Assembly: GCA_965222695.1 (NCBI GenBank)
Contig: OZ244967.1
Coordinates: 1,736,001 to 1,800,000 of the forward strand
Length of the DNA: 64,000 bases
Source: UBA7957 sp965222695
GTDB lineage: Bacteria > Pseudomonadota > Gammaproteobacteria > Granulosicoccales > Granulosicoccaceae
Direction of reading: 5' to 3'
Position 1 is the first letter of the stretch; each line of letters starts with the position of its first letter. Shown here piece by piece: positions 27,452 to 37,053 of the stretch. The notes below the pieces were generated by a model. The model saw only the letters and a list, made by a program, of their open reading frames with translations. It was not told the origin of the DNA and searched no databases. The position numbers were made by a program, and so were the translations under genes.

Positions 27452-29065
27452 CTAGAATTTGTAATTAAAATTAAAGACCAGTAAATCCCCGTCCTCGTAA
27501 TCGGACTTTTCCTGCTCGGTAAAGGAATACGACAAGCCGGTTTCCATATCGTTGCCGATGCTCGCCGACAGGGTGACCGCGCCCAAAAGCCGGTCTTCAG
27601 CGAAATTGCCCCAGAAATGAGAATTACCGCTGATATCCTTTTGCAGAAAGATATCCAGCGTCAGGTGATTGCCATTACCCACCGCGTTATTCCAGGTCCC
27701 GGCCCACTCCACAGCAATGCCATAGGCCGTGCTGTCCGCGGTTTGCGTCGAGGCCACACCCGGCGCATCGCGCGTAATCGATGAATTGGGCGCCAGGTTA
27801 TCCGTATCGCCATCGATATAATCGACACCGATCTGTGCCAAAGCAACCTGGTTGTCTATACCCAGTATCGTGGGTCCGCCCAGCCAGATTCCGTGCGACG
27901 AGAGGTGCCAGCTATCGTGTTTTTCCTCGCCCTGTCCTTTTTCGTCGGTGACCCCGAGCAAGGTGAATAAGGGGCGGTCCGGCCGGTAGGCCAATTCGGA
28001 ATTGAATGACCAGTCGCCCAGCGTGGTGGCCACACTCAGCGCATACATATCCAGATCCTCGGGCCAATACTGGCTCGCTTCGAACAGGGAACTGCCGTCC
28101 GCTTCGTTAAAGACAACAAACGGGAAGGTTTCGTGATAGCGGCTGTAGTAGGCACCGATCTCGGTGTCTCCGCCGACAAAGGCCCGGTAGGCCAGGCCGA
28201 ACTGGCCGCTTTCGCTGGGTTCTATATCCTTATCCCGGGGAGGAATACCGACGCCGAATAATTCCGGCGTAGACTCCACATCCTCCGTGCCGCCTCTAAA
28301 GAAAGCGTCGGAACCGAAAAAGGTACCCGTGGGCGGGAACTCGGTGCGCCGCCAGTTGAAATGGACGTAGGCCTCCAGCGAGGCGCTGTCGCCGATGCCG
28401 AGTTGACCGTAGAGACTCTCGACGCCGACATAGGCATCTTTCAACTCCGACCCCGGGGTGGTCAGCTTGTTGATATTCAGCGGAACCTGCTGCGCGCCGC
28501 CATCGAAGAAAAACAAGCCTTCGCCCCAGTTAATGACCTGCTTCCCCAGACGCAACTCCAGCGGATTCTCCCCCACATCAAACGTCCCGTAGACATAGGC
28601 ATCGGAAACGTTGATCGCACTGCCGGCATAGTCCTCCGCAGCATCGGTCCAATCCGCCTTCTCGCCGGTCAGCCGATCGGCGGCATCGCCGTTCATGATC
28701 TCATTATCGTATTGATAGGACACCGACGCCGAAAGGCCGTAGTTGCGGTAATCGATGCCGATTTCGCCCAACACACTGATTACATTGGAGACCAGATCCC
28801 CTTTATCCGGCACACGCGCTTCGGAGGCGTAATTAAGTCCGAGATTGGCAAAGCCCGGCACCAGATCGACGGGATCGGAATCTTCCGTGCGGAATGATGC
28901 GCCGTAACTGATCGTCGTGTCGATATTGCCGGATACTTCACTGTCGGCGCCGAAATCAAGCGGTGCCGCCACAACTGAGTGCGATACGGCAAGCTGTGAT
29001 GCAAACAGCAATACTATTTCAATCCGCCGATTGTTAAAACATGGCAAAATGTTTTTAGGTTTCAT
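27452..29065 (-). CDS. DUF1302 family outer-membrane protein
   Basis: A 537-residue predicted outer-membrane barrel with a Sec signal (hydrophobic about 17-33, VVAAPLDFG junction). VINWGEGLFFFDGG near 190 matches the family and the paralogue at 3989-5746. The C-terminal residue is Phe (NFNYKF), typical for barrel insertion. AGAGG lies upstream of the ATG. It is the first gene of the second transport module (DUF1302-DUF1329-YCF48-MMPL-MFS). A near-palindromic CRP/FNR-like site lies about 105 bp upstream of the start. Substrate unknown. Confidence 0.87.
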   Translation of the reverse strand: MKPKNILPCFNNRRIEIVLLFASQLAVSHSVVAAPLDFGADSEVSGNIDTTISYGASFRTEDSDPVDLVPGFANLGLNYASEARVPDKGDLVSNVISVLGEIGIDYRNYGLSASVSYQYDNEIMNGDAADRLTGEKADWTDAAEDYAGSAINVSDAYVYGTFDVGENPLELRLGKQVINWGEGLFFFDGGAQQVPLNINKLTTPGSELKDAYVGVESLYGQLGIGDSASLEAYVHFNWRRTEFPPTGTFFGSDAFFRGGTEDVESTPELFGVGIPPRDKDIEPSESGQFGLAYRAFVGGDTEIGAYYSRYHETFPFVVFNEADGSSLFEASQYWPEDLDMYALSVATTLGDWSFNSELAYRPDRPLFTLLGVTDEKGQGEEKHDSWHLSSHGIWLGGPTILGIDNQVALAQIGVDYIDGDTDNLAPNSSITRDAPGVASTQTADSTAYGIAVEWAGTWNNAVGNGNHLTLDIFLQKDISGNSHFWGNFAEDRLLGAVTLSASIGNDMETGLSYSFTEQEKSDYEDGDLLVFNFNYKF

Positions 29066-29169
29066 ATCTAAGCCTCTTTATTAGTTTCCATTGGCGTTCA
29101 CCAGCAATTGTCTATTTTCAATCTTAGGGCGGTGACGCGGCCCCAAAAATGCGTCAAAACCGGATATTT

Positions 29170-29185
29170 TGTGATTTAAATCATC
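29170..29185. promoter_or_regulatory. CRP/FNR-like palindromic site
   Basis: TGTGATTTAAATCATC contains the perfect palindrome TGATTTAAATCA and resembles CRP (TGTGA-N6-TCACA) and FNR (TTGAT-N4-ATCAA) sites. It is about 105 bp upstream of the DUF1302 ATG. Either regulator is possible; the match is incomplete for both. Confidence 0.35.
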
Positions 29186-29220
29186 ATGCTCAATCGAATA
29201 ACAAACTCCGTTTAAGACCC

Positions 29221-30333
29221 TTAAGTATCAGTTTCCGTCCATGCGTGATAACCTTGTTCAGCAATTGCAGCTAATAATTCACGGTGCCCGAAAGCCTGTG
29301 CCGGAGATTTAAAGCCGAACTGTGTCAACGATCCATTGATAATTCGTCTGCAAGCTTCTGCGGCAAAAACACCGGTTTGGATATACGGAGAGTTACCTCG
29401 CAATACAACAGTTGTTGAGGCATTGTTACCTCTGGCATGACAACATATAACGCACCGGTTTATTTCAGGATCTTCTCGCCCGGGCTCTTCGGCTACTATC
29501 TGTCCACCTATTGTATTAGTCGCTTCTTCCTGTTCTTCCGCCGAGGCCTCACGGTATTTTTCTTCAAAATCCTTGAGCACGCCATGTACAGCAGCAAACA
29601 TTGCCTGATTCTTAAAGGCAACCAGCGTCGAGCAGTTTCTTACTCGTTCATCATCCTCATACCAAATGGTTTCCCCTCCGCCGGACCATGGTAATGACAT
29701 ATAGGATCTGAAATGCCCGGGCACTGATACAGGGTAAGCTTCCGCGTATGGCCACATTTGCAATTCTCCATGCTCCAGAAAGTATTGTGGATGAGTACAC
29801 ATGCGAAGGAATGATTTTGTTGACGCAACCGATGTATTTGAGTCGGCAAGATAGACCAGTTCCAATGTGTCAATTCCCGGCGTTTCCAGCGCGATTTCCG
29901 CAGCTATCAATCCGGCAGTCCACATCCAAGAAGTTGCCGGGCAAAGCAGCAAATTCGCATTGGCAAATTTGGATCCGTATTCCTTTTTTATTTTTTGCAT
30001 CCAGTCTGTTTCGCCGGTTGTATCCAGATAGTTGCAATTTGCCGCCAGTGCCGCTTGTACAACCGGTTCTGCCATTTGCATAAAAGGACCCGCAACATTG
30101 TAAACCGCTTTTCTACCACTCAATAATCCGGTAAGCGACTCCACATCGTGGTTCACCGCTTGGCATTCATAGGTGTGATTAGCCAATTCAGGCACTTTGG
30201 ACATCTGCTCTTCCAGTCGCTGTTGATTTCTTCCGGCCGCGATAAACGGAATTCCGGCTTCCGCCAGTTTCCAGGCAACGAGCTTTCCTGTGTATCCACT
30301 CGCTCCATAAATAACAACTTCAGGTGTAGACAT
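29221..30333 (-). CDS. Saccharopine-dehydrogenase-like NAD(P) oxidoreductase
   Basis: A 370-residue protein with an N-terminal Rossmann fold, VVIYGASGYTGKLVAWKL, as in saccharopine dehydrogenase-like and trans-acting enoyl reductase proteins. YNVAGPFMQMAEPVVQAAL and CNYLDTTGETDWM are typical of the family. There is no signal peptide. It is 39 bp downstream of an acyl-CoA synthetase gene on the same strand, so it may act on an acyl-CoA or related intermediate. A true lysine-pathway role is unlikely. The enzymatic reaction cannot be fixed from sequence. Confidence 0.75.
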   Translation of the reverse strand: MSTPEVVIYGASGYTGKLVAWKLAEAGIPFIAAGRNQQRLEEQMSKVPELANHTYECQAVNHDVESLTGLLSGRKAVYNVAGPFMQMAEPVVQAALAANCNYLDTTGETDWMQKIKKEYGSKFANANLLLCPATSWMWTAGLIAAEIALETPGIDTLELVYLADSNTSVASTKSFLRMCTHPQYFLEHGELQMWPYAEAYPVSVPGHFRSYMSLPWSGGGETIWYEDDERVRNCSTLVAFKNQAMFAAVHGVLKDFEEKYREASAEEQEEATNTIGGQIVAEEPGREDPEINRCVICCHARGNNASTTVVLRGNSPYIQTGVFAAEACRRIINGSLTQFGFKSPAQAFGHRELLAAIAEQGYHAWTETDT

Positions 30334-30372
30334 AATTCTTCTCTCGACTGTTAAAGTGTGTTGAGTTGTAAC

Positions 30373-31995
30373 TTAATACTTAGTGTTTTCAAATATCCGG
30401 TTTTGTGCGCTCATTCGTTGGAAATCCTCAATACAAAATCGTTCTTGAGGTTTTTCAGATGCGGTCTTTGGAATTTCTTCCATCACATGTAAATAACCGG
30501 GAACGAAATTCGCTTCCAACCGTGTCCGGCAGAATTGAAAAATATCTGATGGATCAAGTGTTTTTGATTGAACCGGAACAATAGCGGCGACTATATCCTT
30601 TTCGCCTGGTGCGCCCGACTCTGCCTCCACGCCATAGACAAATACGTCATCTATGTCTTGATGCTCAGCCAGAACTTTCTCGATATATCCAGGGTTGACA
30701 AAATCTCCATTGTGCCGGATCCCTCCCCCTTTACGATAATCGTAATGAAACCATCCCTCTTGATCTGTATGTACAATATCACCGGTTCGCATCCAACCAC
30801 CGGCCATTTTTTTCCGGCTAGCTTGCGGGTTCTTGTAATATTCCACTACCGGGCAGCTTCCATCAGCGTTGCGAAAAACCAATTCTCCCTGCTGACCAGC
30901 GGCAACTTCCTTATCGTTTTCGTCGAAAACTTTCGCTATCATTGTCGCTGGCGCTTTGCCAATACTACCTACAGGCCCGGCACCCGGTGGATTCAGCGTT
31001 AATCCGCCTTCAGCCGTACCGTAAAACTCATAGATATCAAGGTCAAACCGGGCGGCGAAAGCTTCCCAGATTGCCAGTGGCATGCCAGCGCTCAGCACAT
31101 AACGGACCGGATTAATTTTATCGTCGTTTTTCTCCGGCTCGCTATATATGGCTGTAGTCATGCCTCCCAGCAGGTTAAATGTCGTACAATTGTATTTTCG
31201 GATGATTTCCCAAAGACGGGATTTAGTGAATTTACGGCTGATAACCGCACGTAACCCCATATACAGCGCATTTGCCAGGGTGAGTAGTTGCGCATTCGCA
31301 TGTGTAAGGGAAAGCCCGGTATAAGGCCGGTCACCTTCTTTTAAGCCGATAACCGAACCCAATTGGCTTATGGAACCAAACCGTATATATGGGGACGCTA
31401 TTGCTTTGGGATCACCGGTTGTACCCGATGTGTAAAGCATTTGCATGGTTGCATTCGGATCGGTGACAACCGTAACAATCGTTGGAATTTCGGAGTCCAG
31501 GCGGTTTGATAATGAATCTACGATTAGATTGTCACTCTGAATACAAAGCGTTTCATTCGCCTCCTCCCCTGTATAGAGTATCCAATTGAAATTTTCCAAA
31601 TTGGCCACTATATCGGAAAAGTTTTTGAGCGCGTATGAACCTATGATCCCTCCCCTGCACTCTGCATACTCCAACATGTACTTCAGTTTTTCTCCCTTGG
31701 TCCTTGGGTCTATAGGTACGAAAATGGTCCCGATAATTGATGAAGCAATCATTGCCTCTACAAATTCCGGCTCATTGAGCATAACAAGCGCAAAAGCATC
31801 TCCTTTTTTTAACCCCGTTTGAAGGAGTGCGTTTGCTATTCTTTGTCCGTTATCCCATAGTTGTTGGTAAGTGCGGACTTCATCCTGTAGCTCTCCGTTT
31901 TTTCCTATGCTGACAAATGTCAGCACATCAAAGTCGGGCATTTTCTCAGCCCGGTTTGCTATTAAGTCAGCCAGAATAAGTTCATCACGCGCCAA
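30373..31995 (-). CDS. AMP-forming acyl-CoA synthetase
   Basis: A 540-residue ANL-superfamily adenylating enzyme. The P-loop is YTSGTTGDPKAIASP, motif A5 is FYGTAEGG, and the hinge is GWMRTGDIVHTDQEGWFHYDYR. The C-terminal lysine lies in PKTASEKPQERF. The overall layout resembles crotonobetaine/carnitine-CoA ligase and fatty-acid-CoA ligases. Start is TTG with GGAGG 9 bases upstream; no ATG fits. It would activate a carboxylic acid to its CoA thioester for the acyl-CoA dehydrogenase and thiolase encoded divergently at 32.4 kb. The acid is unknown. Confidence 0.88.
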   Translation of the reverse strand: MARDELILADLIANRAEKMPDFDVLTFVSIGKNGELQDEVRTYQQLWDNGQRIANALLQTGLKKGDAFALVMLNEPEFVEAMIASSIIGTIFVPIDPRTKGEKLKYMLEYAECRGGIIGSYALKNFSDIVANLENFNWILYTGEEANETLCIQSDNLIVDSLSNRLDSEIPTIVTVVTDPNATMQMLYTSGTTGDPKAIASPYIRFGSISQLGSVIGLKEGDRPYTGLSLTHANAQLLTLANALYMGLRAVISRKFTKSRLWEIIRKYNCTTFNLLGGMTTAIYSEPEKNDDKINPVRYVLSAGMPLAIWEAFAARFDLDIYEFYGTAEGGLTLNPPGAGPVGSIGKAPATMIAKVFDENDKEVAAGQQGELVFRNADGSCPVVEYYKNPQASRKKMAGGWMRTGDIVHTDQEGWFHYDYRKGGGIRHNGDFVNPGYIEKVLAEHQDIDDVFVYGVEAESGAPGEKDIVAAIVPVQSKTLDPSDIFQFCRTRLEANFVPGYLHVMEEIPKTASEKPQERFCIEDFQRMSAQNRIFENTKY

Positions 31996-32069
31996 TGTCT
32001 TCTTCCTCCAAAGCAGAGCGAATTTTGAATAACTTCTTCAACAAGATGCTAACAATGGTGACAGTGACA

Positions 32070-32289
32070 TGAACCACCCGGCTGGGTGGAATTACTGGGT
32101 GACACCCACACTCATTCATCTAACGGGCAATAAAGATACGGCCTTTGATCAACCGCAGGTATATGCAGACGACCGAACTCGACATTGGAATGGGTCCGTG
32201 AATACTCTTCTACTTATGCTGACAAGAATCCGTGCTCACTGGCTCTATCCGGAACGGCGCCACACTAATTCCACCCTGACGGGTGGTTC
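32070..32289. repeat. 220-bp element with 24-base inverted ends (element C)
   Basis: The left end GAACCACCCGGCTGGGTGGAATTA's first part (GAACCACCCG, 32070-32079) and GGGTGGAATTA (32083-32093) pair with the right end 32266-32289, 21 of 24 positions. Each end is itself a CCACCC/GGGTGG palindrome. The interior holds a further TGGGTGACACCCA palindrome (32095-32107) and no gene I can support. It fills much of the 447-bp divergent gap 31996-32442 between the acyl-CoA synthetase and dehydrogenase genes. It is MITE-like; the type is unknown. Confidence 0.7.
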
Positions 32290-32442
32290 CCCGAAATACT
32301 AAAGCCGCTAGGCTGCCAGCCAGTACCGATAAAAAATACAATTTACACGTTATCCTGACCCTGGTTTTTAAACAATTATTTCATTTAATCACAAAATCAA
32401 CACTGCGCTAACGCCGCTGTATGACTGAGGAGATTGAGCAAT

Positions 32443-33672
32443 ATGACAGAATATATCGAACTTCCATTAGCCGGGTTAATGTCTCAACTTTCAGAAGAAG
32501 AGCAAGCAGTTCAGGATATGGTTCACCGCTTTGCCGCAGAAGTTCTACGCCCGAACAGTGAAGAGTTGGATCGCGTATCCCCGGAGGAATTGGTTGCAGC
32601 CGACTCAAAGCTATGGGATGTCCTGGGTCAGGCGAATGAACTCGGATTAAGTCTGATGTCTATGTTAGAGATGGATCCGTTGGAACGAGCGAGAATTTTT
32701 GCCATCGCTATTGAGGAGCTGTCTTGGGGCGATGCAGGTTTATGCGGCGCCATTTTGGTCAATTCCTTTCCGGTAATGTATTCCTTGCTGGCCGGCAATA
32801 TGGAGATGGCCGAATACAGCGACGGGAAACTCGGTTGCTGGGCAATTACCGAACCCGACCATGGCAGTGATATGCTGGATTCCAGCGCCGCCTTGCAAAG
32901 CAGCGAAGGTAGCTATGGACGCCCGAACTGCGTGGCCCGCATTGAAGGCGATAAAATCATTATCAACGGACAAAAATCAGCTTGGGTATCAGGCGCAATG
33001 ACAGCCCAGGTGTGCGCATTGTTCTGTCACGCCAATGTGGACGGCGAAACACGCCCCGGTATCGCGGCGATTGTTCCCCTTGATGCGCCTGGCGTCAGCA
33101 AAGGCAAGCCTTTGGATAAAATGGGTATCCGAGCGACTAATCAGGGTGAACTGTTCTTTGACAATGTGGAAGTACCTTTATCGCATCTTTTGGCAGGCCC
33201 GGATGATTATCAGGAACTTTCCTATAAAATGCTCACCGAGGCGAATCCGCATATTGCAACCATGTTTGTTGGTGTTGCCAGAGCGGCGTATGAGCATGCA
33301 TTGCAATATGCGCATGAACGAAAGCAAGGCGGCGTCGCCATTATTCATCATCAGAATGTTCGGTATCGACTCTTTCATATGTTCAGAAAAGTTGAGATGG
33401 CTCGAGCATTGGTCCATCAGGTCATAGAGTTTAATGCCACAGCGCCACGCCCGGCTTTACACGCGTCAACGGCCGCTAAGATTACCGCCACGCAAACGGC
33501 TTTTGAGGTGGCCAACGACGCGTTGCAAATATTCGGCGGTAACGGTATGACCAAGGAATATCCAATGGAAAAACTGCTTCGCGATGCACGTTCAGGATTA
33601 ATTGCTGACGGCTGTAACGAGGTGCTGGCATTAAAGGGAGGCAGCATGCTGGTCAACCCGGCGTTGCTATAG
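32443..33672 (+). CDS. Acyl-CoA dehydrogenase family protein
   Basis: A 409-residue flavoprotein of the acyl-CoA dehydrogenase family: N-terminal helical domain, middle beta domain with CWAITEPDHGSDM (flavin contact) and C-terminal helices with LQIFGGNGMTKEYPMEKLLRDA. At the usual catalytic-Glu position after RDAR (YEGT in the medium-chain enzymes) the sequence is ADGC, with Asp389. It therefore may use another base or a different substrate class. ATG 32443 is preceded by GAGGAG at 10 bases; a TTG at 32434 is too close to that site. Electrons would go to the ETF encoded at 35.1-36.8 kb. Confidence 0.85.
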   Translation: MTEYIELPLAGLMSQLSEEEQAVQDMVHRFAAEVLRPNSEELDRVSPEELVAADSKLWDVLGQANELGLSLMSMLEMDPLERARIFAIAIEELSWGDAGLCGAILVNSFPVMYSLLAGNMEMAEYSDGKLGCWAITEPDHGSDMLDSSAALQSSEGSYGRPNCVARIEGDKIIINGQKSAWVSGAMTAQVCALFCHANVDGETRPGIAAIVPLDAPGVSKGKPLDKMGIRATNQGELFFDNVEVPLSHLLAGPDDYQELSYKMLTEANPHIATMFVGVARAAYEHALQYAHERKQGGVAIIHHQNVRYRLFHMFRKVEMARALVHQVIEFNATAPRPALHASTAAKITATQTAFEVANDALQIFGGNGMTKEYPMEKLLRDARSGLIADGCNEVLALKGGSMLVNPALL

Positions 33673-33768
33673 TTTTTACCAATACAAGCTAGACACTAGA
33701 CACAATAAATACACTTAAGAGTTGTACGTAACACAAAACAGAGTAATGGCCTACGAGGCAACAATCCT

Positions 33769-35001
33769 ATGAAACAAAATGCCATAATCGCCGGCATAGG
33801 CATGACGAAGTTCGGCAAGCACTTGGACAGAACACTAAAATCCCTGACCGGAGAAGCCATCAACTCAGCCCTGGCCGATGCCGGGATCACGGGTCTGGAC
33901 TTACAAGCTGCATACATGGGTAATGCCGCTTCCGGTACAATAGTTGGCCAGGTTTGTATCCCGGGCCAGGTTGCGCTAAGAGAATTAGGCATTGGCCATA
34001 TTCCTGTCATGAATATAGAAAACGCATGCGCATCAGCTTCTACCGCGTTCTATCAGGCATGTACAATGATTACCTCCGGTGCCTATGATGTTGTCCTTGC
34101 AAGCGGGGCGGAAAAACTGTATCACGAAGATAAGTTGAAAAGCTTTTCGGTATTTACCGGCGCCGTCGACGTTGAAAGCTACGATGATGTAGTCGTTTCC
34201 GTTTGTGAGCGCAGCAGGCAAGCCGGCGTTGAACCCGACGCTGAGGGCGCCGGTACCTCGCGTTCCGTGTTTATGGATATTTATGCCTCCATGGCTTTGG
34301 AACACATGCAGAGATACGGTACTACGCAGGCACAATTTGCCGCAGTATCTGCAAAAAATTCATTCCACGGCAGTTTAAATCCACGTGCCCAATTTCAGGA
34401 TGAAGTGACTATTGAACAAGTGCTCGCCGCACGTGAAATAGCGTATCCGCTTACATTACCCATGTGTTCTCCGATTGGTGACGGTGCTGCAGCAGTAATA
34501 TTAGTAAGCGAGAAAAAAGCGCGTGAAATGGGTTTGTATAAACCGGTGAAGGTTAGCTCTTCTGTATTGATGAGTGGGTGGGATTATTCACCGGAAGAAA
34601 GATCTGTTGTAGAGGTCGCTGCCGAGCAGCTTTATCAGGATGCCGGACTCGGACCTGGTGATATAGATTGCATAGAGTTGCACGACGCTTCCGCGCCATC
34701 CGAACTCATCTACTATGAAGGCCTGGGTCTCTGCGATAAGGGTGATGGTGGCAGACTTGCGGAAAGTGGAGAAACGCGTTTAGGCGGACGTATTCCGGTC
34801 AATACTTCGGGTGGATTGTTACGTAAAGGACATCCGATAGGCGCTACCGGGATAGCTCAGATAGTCGAACTTACAGATCAATTGCGGGGAAATGCGGATA
34901 AGCGCCAGGTTAATGGAGCACAAGTTGCGTTAGCTGAAAATGGCGGCGGATATATCGGTACGGATGCAGCAGCCATGGTTATGTCTATCCTTCAACGCTA
35001 A
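33769..35001 (+). CDS. SCP2/SCPx-type thiolase
   Basis: A 410-residue thiolase-fold protein. Nucleophile C87 lies in IENACASASTAF. Histidine motifs are HDASAPSEL and GHPIGATG. The usual second cysteine near the C terminus (CxG) is replaced by ENGGG, as in SCP2-type thiolases (lipid-transfer-protein thiolase domain) and related retro-aldolases of sterol side-chain breakdown. It would cleave a 3-oxoacyl-CoA or a related compound. It follows the acyl-CoA dehydrogenase by about 100 bp on the same strand and precedes the ETF genes. Function in beta-oxidation of the island's acyl product is inferred. Confidence 0.85.
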   Translation: MKQNAIIAGIGMTKFGKHLDRTLKSLTGEAINSALADAGITGLDLQAAYMGNAASGTIVGQVCIPGQVALRELGIGHIPVMNIENACASASTAFYQACTMITSGAYDVVLASGAEKLYHEDKLKSFSVFTGAVDVESYDDVVVSVCERSRQAGVEPDAEGAGTSRSVFMDIYASMALEHMQRYGTTQAQFAAVSAKNSFHGSLNPRAQFQDEVTIEQVLAAREIAYPLTLPMCSPIGDGAAAVILVSEKKAREMGLYKPVKVSSSVLMSGWDYSPEERSVVEVAAEQLYQDAGLGPGDIDCIELHDASAPSELIYYEGLGLCDKGDGGRLAESGETRLGGRIPVNTSGGLLRKGHPIGATGIAQIVELTDQLRGNADKRQVNGAQVALAENGGGYIGTDAAAMVMSILQR

Positions 35002-35059
35002 TAGTCAGCATGGATTTACATGCGGTAAAAGATTAACCGGCGTCGCAACTTATCATTTT

Positions 35060-35087
35060 TTGTTCCCTGCCTCGAGAATGATATAAT
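35060..35087 (+). promoter_or_regulatory. Candidate sigma-70 promoter for etfBA
   Basis: A perfect TATAAT (35082-35087) lies 16 bases after a weak -35 (TTGTTC, 35060-35065) and about 32 bp before the etfB ATG. It suggests etfBA can be transcribed separately from the thiolase gene. Confidence 0.5.
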
Positions 35088-35118
35088 GCAAGCCGTAAAG
35101 TTATAGAGAGACTGAAAG

Positions 35119-35871
35119 ATGAAAGTATTGGTGGCGGTAAAAAGAGTCCTGGACGCCAATGTCAAGGCCCGTGTCAAGGCCGATGAAAGCGGTGTTGAGC
35201 TCGCCAACGTTAAGATGGCAATGAATCCCTTCGATGAAATCGCAGTTGAAGAGGCGGTACGTCTTAAAGAGGCCGGCAGCGCCAGTGAAGTTGTGGTGAT
35301 TTCCATGGGTACTGACAAATGCCAGGAAACGCTGCGAACTGCGCTGGCGATGGAGGCAGATCGTGGCATCCATATACACACAGACGATGAGCTGCAACCC
35401 CTGGCAGTGGCTAAATTGCTTAAATCCGTGGCCGATGAAGAAAAGCCGGATCTACTCATTCTGGGAAAACAGGCCATTGATGATGATGCCAATCAAACCG
35501 GGCAAATGACCGCCACTTTGCTTCACTGGCCACAAGCCACTTTCGCTTCCAAAGTCGATATGGGTGAAAATACTGTAAGCGTCACGCGCGAGGTCGATGG
35601 GGGATCGGAAACACTGGAACTCAACTTACCCGCTGTAATTACCACCGACCTCAGACTGAACGAACCTCGATATGCCAAGTTACCCAACATTATGAAGGCG
35701 AAAAAGAAGCCTCTGGAGATTAAAACTCCCGAGCAATTTGGTGTGGATATCACCCCGCGGTTGACGACGATTAAGGTTGAGGAACCTGAACTACGTAGCG
35801 CGGGAATCCGCGTGGCAGACGTCGATGAACTGTTGGATAAACTTAGAAACCAGGCAAAGGTGATAGCATGA
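35119..35871 (+). CDS. etfB: Electron transfer flavoprotein subunit beta
   Basis: A 250-residue ETF beta subunit. It starts MKVLVAVKRVLDANVK and has MNPFDEIAVEEAVRLKE, and the AMP/nucleotide-binding stretch LGKQAIDDDANQTGQMTA. RVKAD replaces the K-rich loop seen in some. With the alpha subunit it forms a soluble FAD heterodimer that takes electrons from acyl-CoA dehydrogenases and passes them to ETF:quinone oxidoreductase. The GTGA-type overlap with etfA (stop 35871, next start 35868) couples translation. Confidence 0.96.
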   Translation: MKVLVAVKRVLDANVKARVKADESGVELANVKMAMNPFDEIAVEEAVRLKEAGSASEVVVISMGTDKCQETLRTALAMEADRGIHIHTDDELQPLAVAKLLKSVADEEKPDLLILGKQAIDDDANQTGQMTATLLHWPQATFASKVDMGENTVSVTREVDGGSETLELNLPAVITTDLRLNEPRYAKLPNIMKAKKKPLEIKTPEQFGVDITPRLTTIKVEEPELRSAGIRVADVDELLDKLRNQAKVIA

Positions 35872-36797
35872 GTACATTAGTTATCGCAGAACATGACAAT
35901 CAATCGCTGAAAAACGCAACCCTTAACGCTATAACAGCTGCCGATCAACTGGGAGAAGTGAGCCTATTGGTTGCCGGCCATCATTGTGATTCAGTAGCCG
36001 AAAAGGCCGCAAAAATTGCAGGCGTGAGCACAGTGCTTTTAGCCGACGACGAACGTTATGCTCACCCTCTCGCGGAAGCCTTTGCTCCCTTAGTTACTGC
36101 TCAAGCCGAAGGAAAAACTCATGTGCTTGCCACAGCCACAACCTTCGGTAAAAATCTTATGCCTTGTGTAGCTGCCTTGCTAGACGCTGCGCAACTGTCC
36201 GATATTGTGGCGGTGGTCGATGCCGATACTTTTAGACGTCCGATCTATGCCGGAAACGCTATTGCAACCGTACGCTCGGATGATAAGGTCAAACCCATTA
36301 CCGTAAGGGGCACGGCCTTTAATGAAGCAGCAACTCAAGGCGGCAATGCAGAGATAGCACGCGTGGAAGCGGTTGATTTTGAGCAAAAATCAAGATTTAT
36401 CTGCCAGGAATTGACCACCTCCGCACGACCCGAGCTTACCAGTGCGAAAGTGGTTGTTTCAGGTGGCAGAGGAATGGGATCGAGCGATAACTTTCAATTG
36501 ATCGAAACACTGGCGGACAAACTGGGCGGCGCGGTAGGTGCATCCCGGGCGGCAGTGGATGCGGGATTTGTACCGAATGATTACCAGGTCGGGCAAACCG
36601 GGAAAATTGTTGCTCCTGACTTGTATATAGCGGTGGGCATTTCAGGAGCGATACAACATTTGGCCGGCATGAAAGATTCAAAAGTGATTGTGGCGATTAA
36701 CAAGGATGAGGAAGCACCGATTTTTCAAGTCGCCGATTACGGGCTGGTTGCTGATTTATTTGATGCGATTCCTGCAATGAATGAGGAATTGGATTGA
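35868..36797 (+). CDS. etfA: Electron transfer flavoprotein subunit alpha
   Basis: A 309-residue ETF alpha subunit. The C-terminal FAD domain has SGGRGMGSSDNFQLIETLAD, SRAAVDAGFVPNDYQVGQTG and LYIAVGISGAIQHLAGM, all family signatures. It overlaps etfB by 4 bases (ATGA). It is the electron acceptor partner for the acyl-CoA dehydrogenase at 32.4 kb and others elsewhere in the genome. The region downstream (636 bp to urtA) has no gene. Confidence 0.96.
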   Translation: MSTLVIAEHDNQSLKNATLNAITAADQLGEVSLLVAGHHCDSVAEKAAKIAGVSTVLLADDERYAHPLAEAFAPLVTAQAEGKTHVLATATTFGKNLMPCVAALLDAAQLSDIVAVVDADTFRRPIYAGNAIATVRSDDKVKPITVRGTAFNEAATQGGNAEIARVEAVDFEQKSRFICQELTTSARPELTSAKVVVSGGRGMGSSDNFQLIETLADKLGGAVGASRAAVDAGFVPNDYQVGQTGKIVAPDLYIAVGISGAIQHLAGMKDSKVIVAINKDEEAPIFQVADYGLVADLFDAIPAMNEELD

Positions 36798-37053
36798 GAT
36801 AATAGCTTGCATTTATGCGCTGTATATCTTTCGCCTTAGACTGCTGTTCTTGACTCTCAATTCCTATCGCCGCTGAAGGTGTGATTGCTCGAACTGTGCG
36901 CGACACTGTGCCCTTTAAAATTGCGCGTATTGCCGATCTTAATGTTTTGCGCTCTAAAAATATATTTAATGTAGATAGAGCAATAGATAAATGTTCGAAA
37001 TTTCATAGAAATTTAAGATCCTATTCTTGAATTAAAGGTTCCACAAAACTCAA

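Noticed and set aside
32069..32302. 77-codon + strand frame in the 32-kb gap
   Set aside because: It coincides with the palindromic element, starts and ends at its arms and shows no protein features.
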